NCBI GenBank assembly: GCA_947650365.1
Contig: OX393550.1
Span: 54,448,879-54,512,878, forward strand
Direction of reading: 5' to 3'
DNA from: Chamaelirium japonicum
Lineage: Eukaryota; Streptophyta; Magnoliopsida; Liliales; Melanthiaceae
DNA: 64,000 bases
In this document: positions 30,638 to 41,285 of the stretch, piece after piece
Numbering within the stretch: the stretch's first letter is position 1
Layout: each line of letters opens with the position of its first letter
The notes under the pieces: generated by a model
Seen by the model: the letters and a program-made list of their open reading frames with translations, nothing else
Database searches by the model: none
Told to the model about the DNA's origin: nothing
Made by a program: the position numbers and the translations under genes

Positions 30638-33362
30638 AAACCCTAAACCTGATCCCAACCCCGAGACCCGACCCCCTCCATCTATCCCCGATCTCTCCCG
30701 CTCCGATCTCTCATCTCCCTTCCAACCTCCCCATCTTTTCCCCCCTGTGGTCTGTGTGCACGACCGTTGGAGCCCAGCCGGCTGGTGGAGGAGCCGCAGC
30801 TGGAGCTGAGCCCCTTGTGCCAGGTTGGCCGCCTCCCATCCTCTTCCCCTGTTTTTCCTGTTGTTTTGTAGAGACCAACTGAAGCCCCTTGCTGCCTTGT
30901 TTCCTACGTCGTGTCCACGGACATCGACCATGTATACGACGGCTGTACAACCGACGCCGATAGAGCTAGATCACCCTTGATCGGGCACCACCTATCGCGC
31001 TGACCTCGCTTGTACTTTTCTTTATCGTTTGCAGTCATTGGTTTTTGGCCAATAGTGAGGCAGCCTGGTGGGAGTCGATAACCATCCATTGGCCACCAGC
31101 GTCGACAAACCCCGACCTCCTGTTACGGTGTCAATCCGGCACCCAGTCATTAGCGCCCCTACAATGAGCCGAGAACCCTTCAGAGTCATCGAATTTGATC
31201 TATCTAGTAGTCTGTTTCAGTCGTAATTTTATTTGTGATGGTTAAATCCCGATCCGTTGCCAATATGATTCTGACCTTGCTAGGTCGAGCCATGCAAGTC
31301 ACCTCGAGGCATCGATGATCGTCGATCGACCTTTTTGACCGCGAGTCAACCTCTAGCGTTGCCCTTTTTTGTTTAGTGTGTGAAGCCATCATGCCTTTTT
31401 ACATGCGGCATCATCGTATTGCCAAATTGATTTTATTGATTATCGTGCCTAAGGATCAGAATTAGTGGTTTCTACAACCCTTGCATGCCAATGTTACCAA
31501 TCCCGGAAGTCGACTGGGCGAGACACATTTCCTATCGCCAACTTGAGCGTCGGCTCGGTAAGGCTTAACAATTTGTCTTTGCAACCCGACCGTATCAGCA
31601 CCCAAGTACGAGGTCATATCGGGCGGAATGATGAATCGAACCCGACCTTGACCTGAACCCACACCTTGGTAGTAACGCCGAATGCTCTTCAGAGCACAAG
31701 GCACGTTAGTAGTAGCGTCCGACGCGGATGCGACTATTTAGACGGAACAATACAGTTGAGCCGCAGTATGACCCTCGGTATCGACAATGCCGACTGATTG
31801 AGATTACACTATTAGGGGCATCATTTTGTGTGCAAGTAGACCGGTGTTCGATGACATCAAAATTCCCTTGACTCGACCAACCAGGGCTTAAACCAGTGAT
31901 AATTAGTAACACTCAATAATCATAGGCCATTGTGTGAACTTGGCAGTGCGTGACCTGGACGATCCAGCCGCAAACGGAGCGGAAGACAGTTGACGAGAGT
32001 TCGTGCGCATCGACCAGGTGACACAGCATGCTTTCTTTAATAATTAATCATACGATTCATACTGATATAGAAATTAAGAGTAGGTGTCCATAACGCTGTA
32101 TTCGGGTCCTGCCGGACGTTGTCGCATGTGGTCGAGTGGACCTCGCTTTGCATGCGGAGTCGCGAGTCCGACGATACATGCATAAAAAGTTATTAATTTA
32201 ATAATAATTATTCTTTTGATTGCATGGACACTATAGTTAGACACTCCCTTAAAATAAATAAATAAATAAAGAATTTTCGGGGCCCACCCTCCTGAGAGGA
32301 TGCACGACGAGAGAGTTGGCCCTCTATATCGAAATAAAAGGCCCGATAGTAATGCCCGATCGGGGGCAGGTTAAACAAAATATCCGGGGTTCACATCTGG
32401 GTGTGTGTTTGTCTCTTTGTTAATTTAGAATTGTAAGACTGTTCACACGATGACCTAGTGACAGTAGGATTTGCATATGAATGTAGAAATTGTATTGACA
32501 CATAGGACGTGATTGAGAACATATCTTGACAATTAGGTTAATTAGTAAATTGTCTTAAAATACGAGCGGTGTTAATTATTAAAACTGTTAGCTTGTCACT
32601 AGCCATTAATTTGGCTAATCTTCCAAATATATTTTTGAGGGCTACTCATTCCCACAAGTAGACTCTCCTGCAGGAGCGGAGGCACAGGAGCAGCAGTAGG
32701 AGTCTAGGAGCAAGTTTAAAGTTACAGATTGTTCTTCTTAGTTCTAGTATGTTGATTTTAGCAATAGGTTATTTCATTCGATGTAATCATATTGGATTGG
32801 AATAAGATTTTATTTGTTAGCTAGTATGATGAGTTCATTAGTGGTAATGTGCCAGCTGAATCTTTTGGGTAGGCCTCTCCTCAAGGCCCCAAGCCTAGGT
32901 TAGATCATAATGAAAATATAAGAAGAATAATTGATCCACTTTGACAAGCCCAGTAGATAGGACCTCCAGACCGATGCACAGAGTGTTAGGGAGCGAGCGA
33001 GATACTTGGCTCGCCGTCGGAGGCTTGAGTCTCGTGCTCTTTAAGATGATCTTCTGTCAGTATGTAGTAACACTGTTAGGTCGCACATACTGAGAGGATA
33101 TCCCTTTTGAAGGTCGAGCCTGGCTTAACATTTCTCCCTGTTGATAAATTTTATTTCTAAAATGAATAAAAATATTTTTAAGTTTCAAAAATATCCTCTT
33201 TTGTTTCTTCCTTTTCTTTCCTTTCCATGTGTGTGAGCGTAGAAGGACCCCGGTGAGAATCCCAAATTGGCATAGTTAAGTGATCAGATCCAAAACCCTC
33301 TTTCTTTTTCTCACCTCATACCACAGGAATCGGTCTTCAAATTTCTGGGGCGTGACAACAAA

Positions 33363-33368
33363 CAGCCC
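33363..33368 (+). mobile_element. TIR element copy B, right tip
   Basis: CAGCCC after the second ACAAA duplication is the last few bases of the TIR element whose body lies at 11418-11791. The intact copy reads ACAAACAGTCC at 36354-36364. Confidence 0.65.
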
Positions 33369-33708
33369 TGTAGCGTTTACTACTCCATAGCCTATCATGT
33401 GGGACCTATATTACCATTTAAAATTTTTTAATCAATTTATTTCTTGATAGTGGAGTATAATCCAATCATTGATTGCCATATCAGCTTATTGGAGTCTATT
33501 GCTCTAACAACTATTTAGAGCCAAGTATTGTTCTTATTATATTATTGCCTCCCTTTACTCTCTGTAGATCTTCATTTCAACAGACTGATACACACACACA
33601 CACATAATTCTTCTGCCACCGTTGATGGAGAAATATTGATTCTCTCTGTTTTGTGTTTTAGAATTGGAAAACTCCAGCTTCCAATCTCCGATCCTTAAAT
33701 TCCCAGGA

Positions 33709-33780
<72 letters not shown>
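33369..33780 (+). pseudogene. Orphan wax-synthase promoter and leader (duplicate of 36368-36767)
   Basis: This segment closely matches the DNA just upstream of the wax synthase start codon. Both share ATAGCCTATCATGTGGGAC, AGATCTTCAT, TTCTGCCACCGTTGA, GGAGAAATATTGATTCTCTC, CAATCTCCGATCCTTAAAT and a long GA run. After the GA run (33711-33779) the sequence turns into AT-rich DNA, and no wax synthase coding sequence follows. It is the upstream part of a former tandem copy whose gene is gone. A (CA)n run at 33590-33604 is specific to this copy. Confidence 0.85.
33711..33779 (+). repeat. (GA)n microsatellite, about 34 units
   Basis: An uninterrupted GA run lies in the orphan wax-synthase leader. 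It is longer than the matching run in front of the intact gene (about 36701-36749). Confidence 0.95.
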
Positions 33781-33782
<2 letters not shown>

Positions 33783-35590
33783 CAAATTTATCCAATCCAA
33801 TTGTTTGGAGCCACATCTTCAACATTGGAAACCAGTAATCTTGACGGGCACATCTTACTATTCCTTGCTTGAAAGATCCCAAATTTATCCAATCAAATTG
33901 TTTTTGATAATGCTAAATAATAAATAATTTATTTTTTCATTTTGATGTTAGGAAAGAGAGTGGCAATTTATAAATATTCAGCCTTCCTTTTAGATCAATT
34001 TATATCGGTAATGTATCGCAATTCAAGGGTTCGCCATGTTCTTGGATTTTTAGTTTATGAGTTGAAATGTTAAATTGTTCGATGAGCGATAGAGCTTCTA
34101 TGGCTGCTTATTGTAGCTTGTATCAAGACGGGTCAACCACAAATTGCCCGACGGCCAATAAAGCTTGTTGAAAGCCGGCTGCTGAAAGACAAATGTCCCG
34201 AATATTATGACGGGAAGCTTGGATGGTGCTTTTCCTTCTCTTTCAAAAAATATTGAATGGCAACTCAATTAAATCTAAGATTCTGAAACATAGTTTTATA
34301 TTGAAATCCATCTGTAAATACATCCTAGGCTTTTTTAACAACATTCTTTTTGTAGTAATCACGATTAGAAATACTTGAGGACTCGGGGTGGTTTTTTAGA
34401 TGGATTTCAGAGTCACAACCATACCTGATGTAAAGCATATGAAGGCAATGGCATGTAGGTCTAGCTTTTAATCAAGTATTGGAGTACTTTGTGAAGACCT
34501 TCTGATGGGATCCATGGTTAAAACTGAAAAACAATGATCACAGTAAGGATAAGAAGGAACATCCGATAAATGTTGACTATAAAGGATGTGAACTTATTTT
34601 ATTGGAGATATGGTTATGGTTTTGTTAATGGATGTGAAAAAACTTCAATAAATGTTGACATAGTTTGAAGCATTGGAACTGGAGACGCACTAAGCAAAAA
34701 ACATAACCCAATATTGTCGTCCTCAAAATATTAACACCTCCCTCGAAATATTATAACCACTTTCAAATTATTTTTATCACCCTTAAAATATTATCTTTCT
34801 CAAAATTTTATCACGCCCTCGAATTGTTTTTTATCGCCCTCGAAATCTTTAGCGTACGAACAGACACGGACATTACTAGTAGAAAAATAGGACACGAGGA
34901 TTTATATGAAAACTCTGTGGGAAAAATCACTGTTAGAAAATGCTCAAGAATGATTCACTATCATTGGGCCGGTTAGAACAAATAGAGTTCACTCAACTCC
35001 TCTTTATCCTCCAACAAAATCTACACCTCTCCCCAGGATTCAACAAAAAGAATACCTAAAAGCTTGAAGACTTTGCTTCAAGTAATCTTCAATCTAATTG
35101 ATCCCCTCAATCAATCCTCGCCTCGATCTCTCTCTTCTTCGTAGAGAAAGCAAGCTTTTGTAGCCCCACGCCACAGTCGTTGTAGCCTCCGATTTTCTTT
35201 TTTTTTGCGGTTTGACTCACCAAAATTATTTTTTAAAATTTAAGTTTTTTTTTTAAAAAAAAATTTTAATTATTTTTTTAAAAATATTGCTCTCCACGTG
35301 AAGTTGGCAAGTGGCATCTAAACTCACGTGCGTGTGCTCCTTCCCTTCAATACAGATACAGATCCATTTTTTCAGGACCATGTGTGCAGTGTGGTGATAT
35401 AGTTTACTGCTTTATTCTATTTTTGAGCAGCTGATGTGGCAATCAATGACAATCACATGAACAAACCAAACCCAAGGAGTGATGGCGGGACCTAGGGGAG
35501 GTTCCGCAAACTAGACCCAATAAGTGGTGGCGGGACCTAGGAGAGGTCCCGCAACCACTTCTTAGTCGGGTTTGTCGATCTGAACATATA
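33781..35590. other. AT-rich stretch without a recognisable gene
   Basis: I see no supportable coding region. A short direct repeat, GATCCCAAATTTATCCAATC, occurs at 33778 and 33875. From 34700 to 34860 there are several imperfect repeats of CCCTCGAAATATTA type. At 35470-35560 a roughly 40-bp motif (GGCGGGACCTAGG..GGTCCCGCAA) is repeated twice and is partly palindromic. Confidence 0.5.
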
Positions 35591-36364
35591 GGGCCTGTTT
35601 GTAATCGATCAACAGGCTAACTAGTAAAAAAAATTTGGATAAAAGTTTTACTTTGATGGTATTTGAATTCAAAACCTTATAGTAAAGTAAATACTAGGAG
35701 GTTTACTAATATCAAAAAATTTTACTTTGAAAAGGTAAAGTATAACTTTTTATTTATTAGTAAAAGGCTTCATTGACCCACACCAAGTCCGCAACGACAC
35801 GATGTCGAGAAAGCATCATGTGATGGATTCGATGATTGGGAAGTGACACAGGCTGATCCTAGTTTCAAATCTAAGGACCATGAGATGAACCACCACCAAC
35901 TGTTGCCACTTCATTGCCCCGTCGGCCACCACACTAGGTGAGTGCAGCCCTGTCGGCCATCGTGCGCCAACGTCGCCAGCCACCCACCCCAGTCGACTGT
36001 CGCCCCGCCGTCCACCACCCGGCGTTGCCCGGTTGGCCACCAACCACCGTTGCCTGCCCCGATGGCGGGCGGTGGTAGACGAGGCGACTGGTGGTTGGCC
36101 GTGGGTGGTGGACGGTGGACAACAAAGCGACTGACGAGTTTGTCGGCAATTCGCAGGGGATGGTGGACGGCGACCGACATGAGATTTAATTTCTGATTTA
36201 TTTTACTGATCAATCTAAACAGTTGTCCAAAAGTAATGACTTACTTTACTTATCAATACAAAACATCAAGAAGAAAATCAGGTTTACTAATCAATCTGGA
36301 AGATTTATTAGTCTGTATTCGATTTACTAGTGTTTACTTTGAGGGTCAGAAAAACAAACAGTCC
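35591..36364 (+). mobile_element. TIR element (MITE-like), copy A, complete
   Basis: The ends are GGGCCTGTTTG (35591) and the complement of GGACTGTTTGT (ending 36364), flanked by ATA on both sides. The outer parts are AT-rich (GTTTACTAATAT, TTTATTAGTAAAAG) and the centre is GC-rich (35900-36150). It has no transposase. The tip resembles PIF/Harbinger- and hAT-type MITEs. The 3-bp flank favours the former, but ATA is not the usual TWA, so the superfamily is unresolved. It lies directly upstream of the wax synthase promoter. Confidence 0.6.
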
Positions 36365-36367
36365 ATA

Positions 36368-36695
36368 GGATTTACTGCTCAATAGCCTATCATGTGGGAC
36401 TCATATTATCATTTCAAACTTTTTAATTGATTTATTTCGTGATAGTAGAGTATCGTCCAATCATTGGTTGCCACATCAACTTGTTGGAGCCCATTCCTCC
36501 AACAACTGTTTAGAGCCGAGTATTGTTCTTATTAGTGCCACCCTTTACTCACTATAGATCTTCATCTCAACCGAGAGAGAGAGAGAGAGAGAGAGATCTT
36601 CTGCCACCGTTGACGGAGAAATATTGATTCTCTCTGTTTCGTGTTTTAGAACTGGAAAACTCCCGCTGCCAATCTCCGATCCTTAAATACCCCGG

Positions 36696-36751
<56 letters not shown>

Positions 36752-36767
36752 GAGCAGAAACAATAAG
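36368..36767 (+). promoter_or_regulatory. Promoter and 5' leader of the wax synthase gene
   Basis: The region between the TIR element and the start codon is conserved with the orphan copy at 33369. It contains a TATA-like CCTTAAATACC near 36682-36692, then a GA-rich run (about 36701-36749) that would lie in the leader, then GGAGCAGAAACAATAAG before ATG. A second short GA run is at 36571-36596. GA-rich leaders are common in plant core promoters. Confidence 0.6.
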
Positions 36768-37790
36768 ATGGAGGGAGAACTGAAGAGCATGATCGAAGTA
36801 TCGATGTGGGTGGCGGTGGCGATGACCTACGCGCGCTTTGCGTCGGCAAGGATCCCGCCGGGGCGGCGCCGCCTACTCGCCTTACTCCCCGTCCTCTGCC
36901 TCCTCCCCTGCCTCCCCTGGTCCTTCTCCACCGTCCACCTTCGCGGAATCTCCGCCTTCTTCCTCACCTGGCTCGCCGTCTTTAAGCTCCTCCTCCTCTC
37001 CTTCGGCCTCGGCCCCCTCTCCCCCTCCCTCCCCCTCCTCACCTTCGTCTCCACCGCCTCCCTCCCCGTCAAGCTCAGGCCTCCCACCAAATCCCCACCC
37101 CCGCACGCCGACCGCCGACTCCCCAGCTCCGCCGTCAGGGCAGCCCTCCTCGTTTCCCTAACCTCCCTCTACCTCTACAAGCACCGGATCCACCACTACC
37201 TCCTCCTTACCATCTACTGCTGCCACATCTACCTCACCCTGGAGCTCGTGCTCGCCTCCGCCGCCTTCCTCGCCGGCGCTCTATTGGGCATGGACCTTGA
37301 GCCCCAGTCCGACGAGCCCTACCGCGCCACTTCCCTCCAGGATTTCTGGGGTCGCAGGTGGAACCTCATGGTCACCGGCATCCTCCGCCCCTCCGTGTAC
37401 GGCCCCGTCAGAGCCCGGTGGGGCCAGGCCGCCGGCATCATGGCCACCTTCCTAGTCTCCGGCCTCATGCACGAGATCGTGTTCTACTACCTCACCCCCT
37501 CGAGCCCCACGGGGGAGGTCACCTGCTTCTTCGTCCTCCACGGCCTCTGCACAGCGGCGGAGGCGAGAGCCAAACGGGCTGGATGGCGGCCGCACGCGGC
37601 GGTGGCTGGGCCGCTCGCGATCGGATTCGTCGTGTCCACGGCATTCTGGCTCTTCTTCCCACCCTTACAGAGGGTCGGGGCGGACGAGCGGGCGTTGGAG
37701 GAGTGCGCAGCGGTGATGGAGCTCTTGGAGGACGGCGGCCGAGCTCTCACCAGTTTTGTTATGAACCGGCCGCAGCCGGGGGTTTTTTGA
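36768..37790 (+). CDS. Wax synthase-like long-chain-alcohol O-fatty-acyltransferase
   Basis: The 340-residue product joins fatty acyl-CoA to long-chain alcohols to make wax esters, in the ER membrane. The length matches plant wax synthases (about 340-350). The N-terminal two thirds are hydrophobic with several membrane segments (LLALLPVLCLLPCLPW, ISAFFLTWLAVFKLLLLSF, LLLTIYCCHIYLTLEL). The family pattern HLRGISAFFLTWLAVFKLLL and GLGPLSP is clear. The C-terminal MBOAT-like part has SLQDFWGRRWNL and GLMHEIVFYYL with the expected catalytic histidine. It is intronless and GC-rich, unlike its AT-rich surroundings. The ATG at 36768 fits the family N-terminus and has G at +4. It has remnant copies at 33.4 and 41.3 kb. 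The gene looks intact, but substrate preference cannot be told. Confidence 0.92.
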   Translation: MEGELKSMIEVSMWVAVAMTYARFASARIPPGRRRLLALLPVLCLLPCLPWSFSTVHLRGISAFFLTWLAVFKLLLLSFGLGPLSPSLPLLTFVSTASLPVKLRPPTKSPPPHADRRLPSSAVRAALLVSLTSLYLYKHRIHHYLLLTIYCCHIYLTLELVLASAAFLAGALLGMDLEPQSDEPYRATSLQDFWGRRWNLMVTGILRPSVYGPVRARWGQAAGIMATFLVSGLMHEIVFYYLTPSSPTGEVTCFFVLHGLCTAAEARAKRAGWRPHAAVAGPLAIGFVVSTAFWLFFPPLQRVGADERALEECAAVMELLEDGGRALTSFVMNRPQPGVF

Positions 37791-37863
37791 TACCTATTTT
37801 CCGAGGCTACTATCATTGTGTATGGCATCGGCAGAGCAACATTGAAGGGTATATTTAGAATTT

Positions 37864-38237
37864 GGGCTTTCTTTCAAAATATTATTAAAAAATAAAATAT
37901 TTAATTAAATAATGGCTGATCAAAACTATTTGTCATTTTAGCACTCTGATAGTCGGTATTATGGATATCGGATTTACCCGTAGTCCAACAAAAAAACGGC
38001 TAAGTGTAAGAATATTATCTAATGGAGCTCCGGTTAAATCCGGTATCCAGAATACCGTGTTTAAACCCGCTAACCCATATACCGTATTTACCTTAACCCA
38101 TAAAAAAAAAAAATTCGACGCGCTTTACGGCACTGACCTGTCACATGGCAATCAGAGCGCTAGAATGACAAATAGTTTTGGTCAGCCACTATTTAGTTAA
38201 ATATTTTATTTTTTAATAATATTTTAAAAAAAAAACC
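37864..38237. mobile_element. Mutator-type MITE, copy 1
   Basis: Long terminal inverted repeats of about 75 bp contain AAAATATTATTAAAAAATAA and CAAAACTATTTGTCATT. They are flanked by a perfect 9-bp duplication TTAGAATTT (37855-37863 and 38238-38246). The TSD length and long AT-rich TIRs point to a Mutator-like non-autonomous element. It starts 73 bp after the wax synthase stop codon, so it may lie in that gene's 3' UTR. Confidence 0.85.
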
Positions 38238-38318
38238 TTAGAATTTTCTCTATTTCTTGTTATTTTATTAAGTAGACGGAGCTCATTTTGCATCATGGCT
38301 TTAGTATTGACACTCAAA

Positions 38319-38781
38319 AGGGTTTTTTTTCAAAATAATATTTAAAAATAAAATATTAAAATAAATAGCATTTGATCAAAAGTAATTACCATACTAGCGC
38401 TCTCACCGCGATGTGGCAGGTTAGCATTGTAAAATGAGCCGCGATAGATTTTTTTATTTTTTTCTAATTCACGTTGAACTCGGTATCTGAATTATCGGGT
38501 TTAACCCCTGTATTATGAATGCTGGGTTTATCCGAAATCCAACGAGAAAATGGCTAAGTATGGGAACGTTATATAAAGGGGCTCCAGTTAAACTCGATCG
38601 GTGACTAGAATACCGAGTTTAAACCGGCAGCCCAGATACTGGATTCTACCTTGAATCAAAAGAAAAAAATATATCACGGCTCGCTTTATGGCGCTGACCT
38701 ACCACGTGGCAGTCAAAGCGCTAGTATGTTTTTATTTACTTAAATATTTTATTTTAAAATATTATTTTGAAAAAAAATCCT
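38319..38781. mobile_element. Mutator-type MITE, copy 2
   Basis: A diverged relative of copy 1 with tips AGGGTTTTTTTTCAAAATA and the complement of AGGATTTTTTTTCAAAATA. It is flanked by 9-bp duplications ACACTCAAA (38310-38318 and 38782-38790). The interior shares motifs with copy 1 (AAACTCG..GACTAGAATACCG, CGCTTTA.GGC.CTGACCT). It has no coding capacity. Confidence 0.85.
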
Positions 38782-38924
38782 ACACTCAAAAAATTTAAGT
38801 TTTTTCAATTCCTAAACTGCTCCTCCTGCCCTTTTCGCCAGATAGCCCAGTCACGCCAACCTAGCCCCCTCCTCCAGCCTTCTCCTTCCTCCACCTCCAT
38901 CCCAACCATGTCGGTGGCCACAAA

Positions 38925-39006
38925 GTAGACATTGCAATGGCAATATTGGTTGCAGCAATGTTGGTGTTTGGCAAATGATATTGCTATTGCAATGTCTGCC
39001 TATGGA
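38925..39006. repeat. Short inverted repeat (hairpin)
   Basis: AGACATTGCAATGGCAATAT at about 38930 is followed, some 30 bases later, by its imperfect complement ATATTGCTATTGCAATGTCT at about 38980. The arms are about 22-25 bp with one or two mismatches, a size able to form a small-RNA-like hairpin. There is no other evidence that it is transcribed. Confidence 0.6.
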
Positions 39007-39299
39007 TGCGATCAGTATGGGTTAGGGTTTAGACAGGGAAGAAGAGGAGGAACATGGAGGAAGGAAGAAGAAGGAAGGAGGAGGGCAGCGAAGGGGGCTT
39101 ATTCGATGTCGAAAATTGATGATGTGGTGGAGAGAATTAGGGTTCAGACAAGGAAAATGAAGAGGAGGAGATGGTGGTAGTAGTGGTAGAGGAGGGAGGT
39201 GGCAACGATGGAACGACAACAGGGGATGAGGGCAGAGGGAGAAGGGATGGCTGAAGATTATAACAAACAAAAATATTTGAAAAACAAAATATAATAAAT

Positions 39300-39982
39300 T
39301 AATATAATAAAAATAGAAACATAAGTGCCTAATTTGTTAAAAACGGAATATTATGTAATCTCAAGTGGTATAAATAGATTATGCCATCGAATTCCTAAAA
39401 TACACCCTTTTCACCTAAGGCCATCGAATTTCTAAAATACCCTTGTATTGCTTTATGCCATTTGGGATGGCATAAAGCTTTTCAAACCCAACTCAAACCA
39501 CCTTGTACCCCCTATACACACCATCTAGTACATGTACGCATCCTTTGAGCCACTCTATTCAACAATCCCTCTCCAACCAACCTTCACGCCTCTCCCTCTC
39601 TTTCAGCTCTCACCCATACACCCTCTTTGCAACCACCCTTCCAACCATCAACCACACTTCCAACCACCCCCAGTCATCCCAACTCAAAATTGTTGAATAG
39701 GGTGGCCGAAAGGTTGTGTACATGTACTAGGTGGTGTGTACAGGGAGTACGAGGGGGTTTGAGTTGGGTTTGGTTGTGAGGTGTAGGAGGGTTTTGTATA
39801 ACTTTACGCCATCCCAGATGACGTAACTTAATACAAGGGTAGTTTTGGGATTCGATATTCTCGGGTGAAACAGGGATATTTTTACTTCACGTGGGATGGT
39901 GTAATTTATTTATGCCACTTGAGATGGTGTAATATTCCGATGTTGGCAAATTAGAAAAAAAATTCCTATTTTTATAATATTA
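39300..39982. mobile_element. Foldback-type element with arms of about 270-290 bp
   Basis: The left arm (39300-39566) is an imperfect reverse complement of the right arm (39689-39982). Paired landmarks are AATATTATGTAATCTCAAGTGG with CCACTTGAGATGGTGTAATATT, ACATGTAC, AAACCCAACTCAAACC, and TTCAACAA with TTGTTGAA. The loop is about 120 bp of C-rich sequence. There is no coding sequence. Foldback elements and some Mutator-type MITEs look like this, but I could not define a clear target duplication. Confidence 0.75.
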
Positions 39983-40937
39983 ATTTCTTAAATCCCATTT
40001 TAAATAAGTTAGGTATAACAAATACCATTACATAACCATCTAAATGAGATGCGGGCCAAGAAAATATCAGTGTCAATATTAAAACGATAGGGGCATATAG
40101 AGCTTCCCATGAGTGGCAAACTCCCTTTATAGCATCTCTTGTGGACGACTAATATGTATTTGTCCTTTGCATAGTTAAAGTACAGCCAACTCAGCTTACA
40201 CATAAAATGGAAAAATATCAACTCCGCGGACTATGTATATGATGCTGACCATTGATTCCATGGGCAAAAGATTAATAGCTTGTGGATTAAAAATTTTGGT
40301 CGATAATGATAGACAAGTAGGACGGCTCCTTCCGATATTCATTTTTCTTTCTTGTGTCACCACATGTTTCATTTATGTCATGGAAAACCATATACAAAGA
40401 TGCAGATGGGTTTGCATAAAAATTACGAGAACCACATATGTGGGTTATCCATTGGAGCCTTGAATTGGGGTCATTTTATCCATATTCGGATGGGGGCCAG
40501 CAGATGTGTTATCCGTCGGAGATGCTCTTAGAGTCATCAAATGGTTGCATGTCGGCTATCAACATAGTAGTGTATGCACCTTAAAAAGAAAGATTTTATT
40601 TACACCAAAGATTGATGACTATACCATGTTCTCCAAGTTTTTCCCCTTATCTTATTTTTATTTTTTGACAAGTATATCCTTCTTTTGTCATACCCACTTG
40701 CCTCTCCTCCTTCCGCCCCTTTCTCTCCTCCTCTACTGCCAGAGCCGACATCATCTTTACTCCTCGTCACCAGAGTCATCATATCCCCCCCCCCCCTTCA
40801 CCCCTCCCCTTTTTCCATCGCCGGAGCCTCAATTCCTTTCCCCTCACCGGAGCCATCTCTGCCTCCCCTTTCCTCCTCTTTTCTCCCATTCTCGTACATC
40901 GCCACCCTCCTCCCCCATCACCACTCACTGTCACCCA
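39983..40937. other. No recognisable gene
   Basis: AT-rich sequence to about 40640, then a pyrimidine-rich stretch including a C11 run near 40788. I see no coding region, RNA gene or clear transposon end that I would defend. Confidence 0.4.
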
Positions 40938-41110
40938 GTATGTTTGGTAGTCCAGTACCAAGCATTCTGAGTATTGTTCGACCGTTAACTACTAAATATT
41001 GCTCAGTGTAGTCGGTACTGGACTACCGAACATGCTAAATAATATTCGGTAGTTAACTAGCGAACATACTGCAACTCAGAAGAACACTATGTTCGGTAGT
41101 TAACTATCAA
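40938..41110. repeat. Interleaved inverted repeats
   Basis: GGTAGTCCAGTACCA (about 40948) pairs with TCGGTACTGGACTACC (about 41015). GTTAACTACTAAATATT (about 40984) pairs with AATATTCGGTAGTTAAC (about 41041), and TTCGGTAGTTAACT recurs at about 41094. The pattern suggests a small foldback element or a remnant of one. Confidence 0.55.
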
Positions 41111-41285
41111 ATGTCGTTCAGGATGTTCCGCAGTCCACTGCTGAGCATCGAATAGTAAGGGTGCAACTTCGGTCGAGTTGGTTTGGGTTTGGAGCCAACC
41201 CGGAACCGAACAAACTAATTCAATTATCCCATTTTAAAACCCAAACCAATCCAAATTGGGCATAGACCCAAATTGACTCGACCCA

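Larger units (their letters stand above)
11792..33357 (+). repeat. Solo gypsy LTR (Tekay/Del-like), split by a nested hAT and gypsy
   Basis: The LTR starts TGTAATGACCGGC at 11792 and ends GGGGCGTGACA at 33357. It is flanked by an exact 5-bp duplication ACAAA (11787-11791 and 33358-33362). The LTR itself is 11792-12147 plus 30175-33357, about 3.5 kb. Removing it rejoins the right end of the TIR element, as seen in the intact copy at 36350-36364. No internal gypsy sequence is present, so it is a solo LTR left by LTR-LTR recombination. It has a CT-rich stretch (30306-30490) and a TATA box (30631). The lineage is inferred from the TGTNACG/CGTGACA tips. Confidence 0.75.

Noticed and set aside
30515-31089. 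Minus-strand open frames in the solo LTR (MVDVRGHDVGNK...)
   Set aside because: They lie in LTR sequence with CT-rich composition, show no known domain, and run against the likely direction of the LTR.
33664-33927. Open frame crossing the GA microsatellite (RERERE)
   Set aside because: It is an artefact of the GA repeat; no wax synthase or other coding sequence follows.
34860-34900. Possible CACTA tip (ACTAGTAGAAAAATAGG)
   Set aside because: It resembles the common CACTACTAGAAAAA tip, but the first bases do not match and no partner end or subterminal repeats are seen.
35816-36213. Open frames in the centre of the TIR element
   Set aside because: They are GC-rich, repeat-like translations (GG/PP-rich) that are not conserved in frame with the copy at 11418-11645, and there is no transposase motif.
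36827-37161. Other frames open across the wax synthase gene
   Set aside because: They are shadows of the GC-rich wax synthase frame with low-complexity Pro/Ser or Gly/Glu products.
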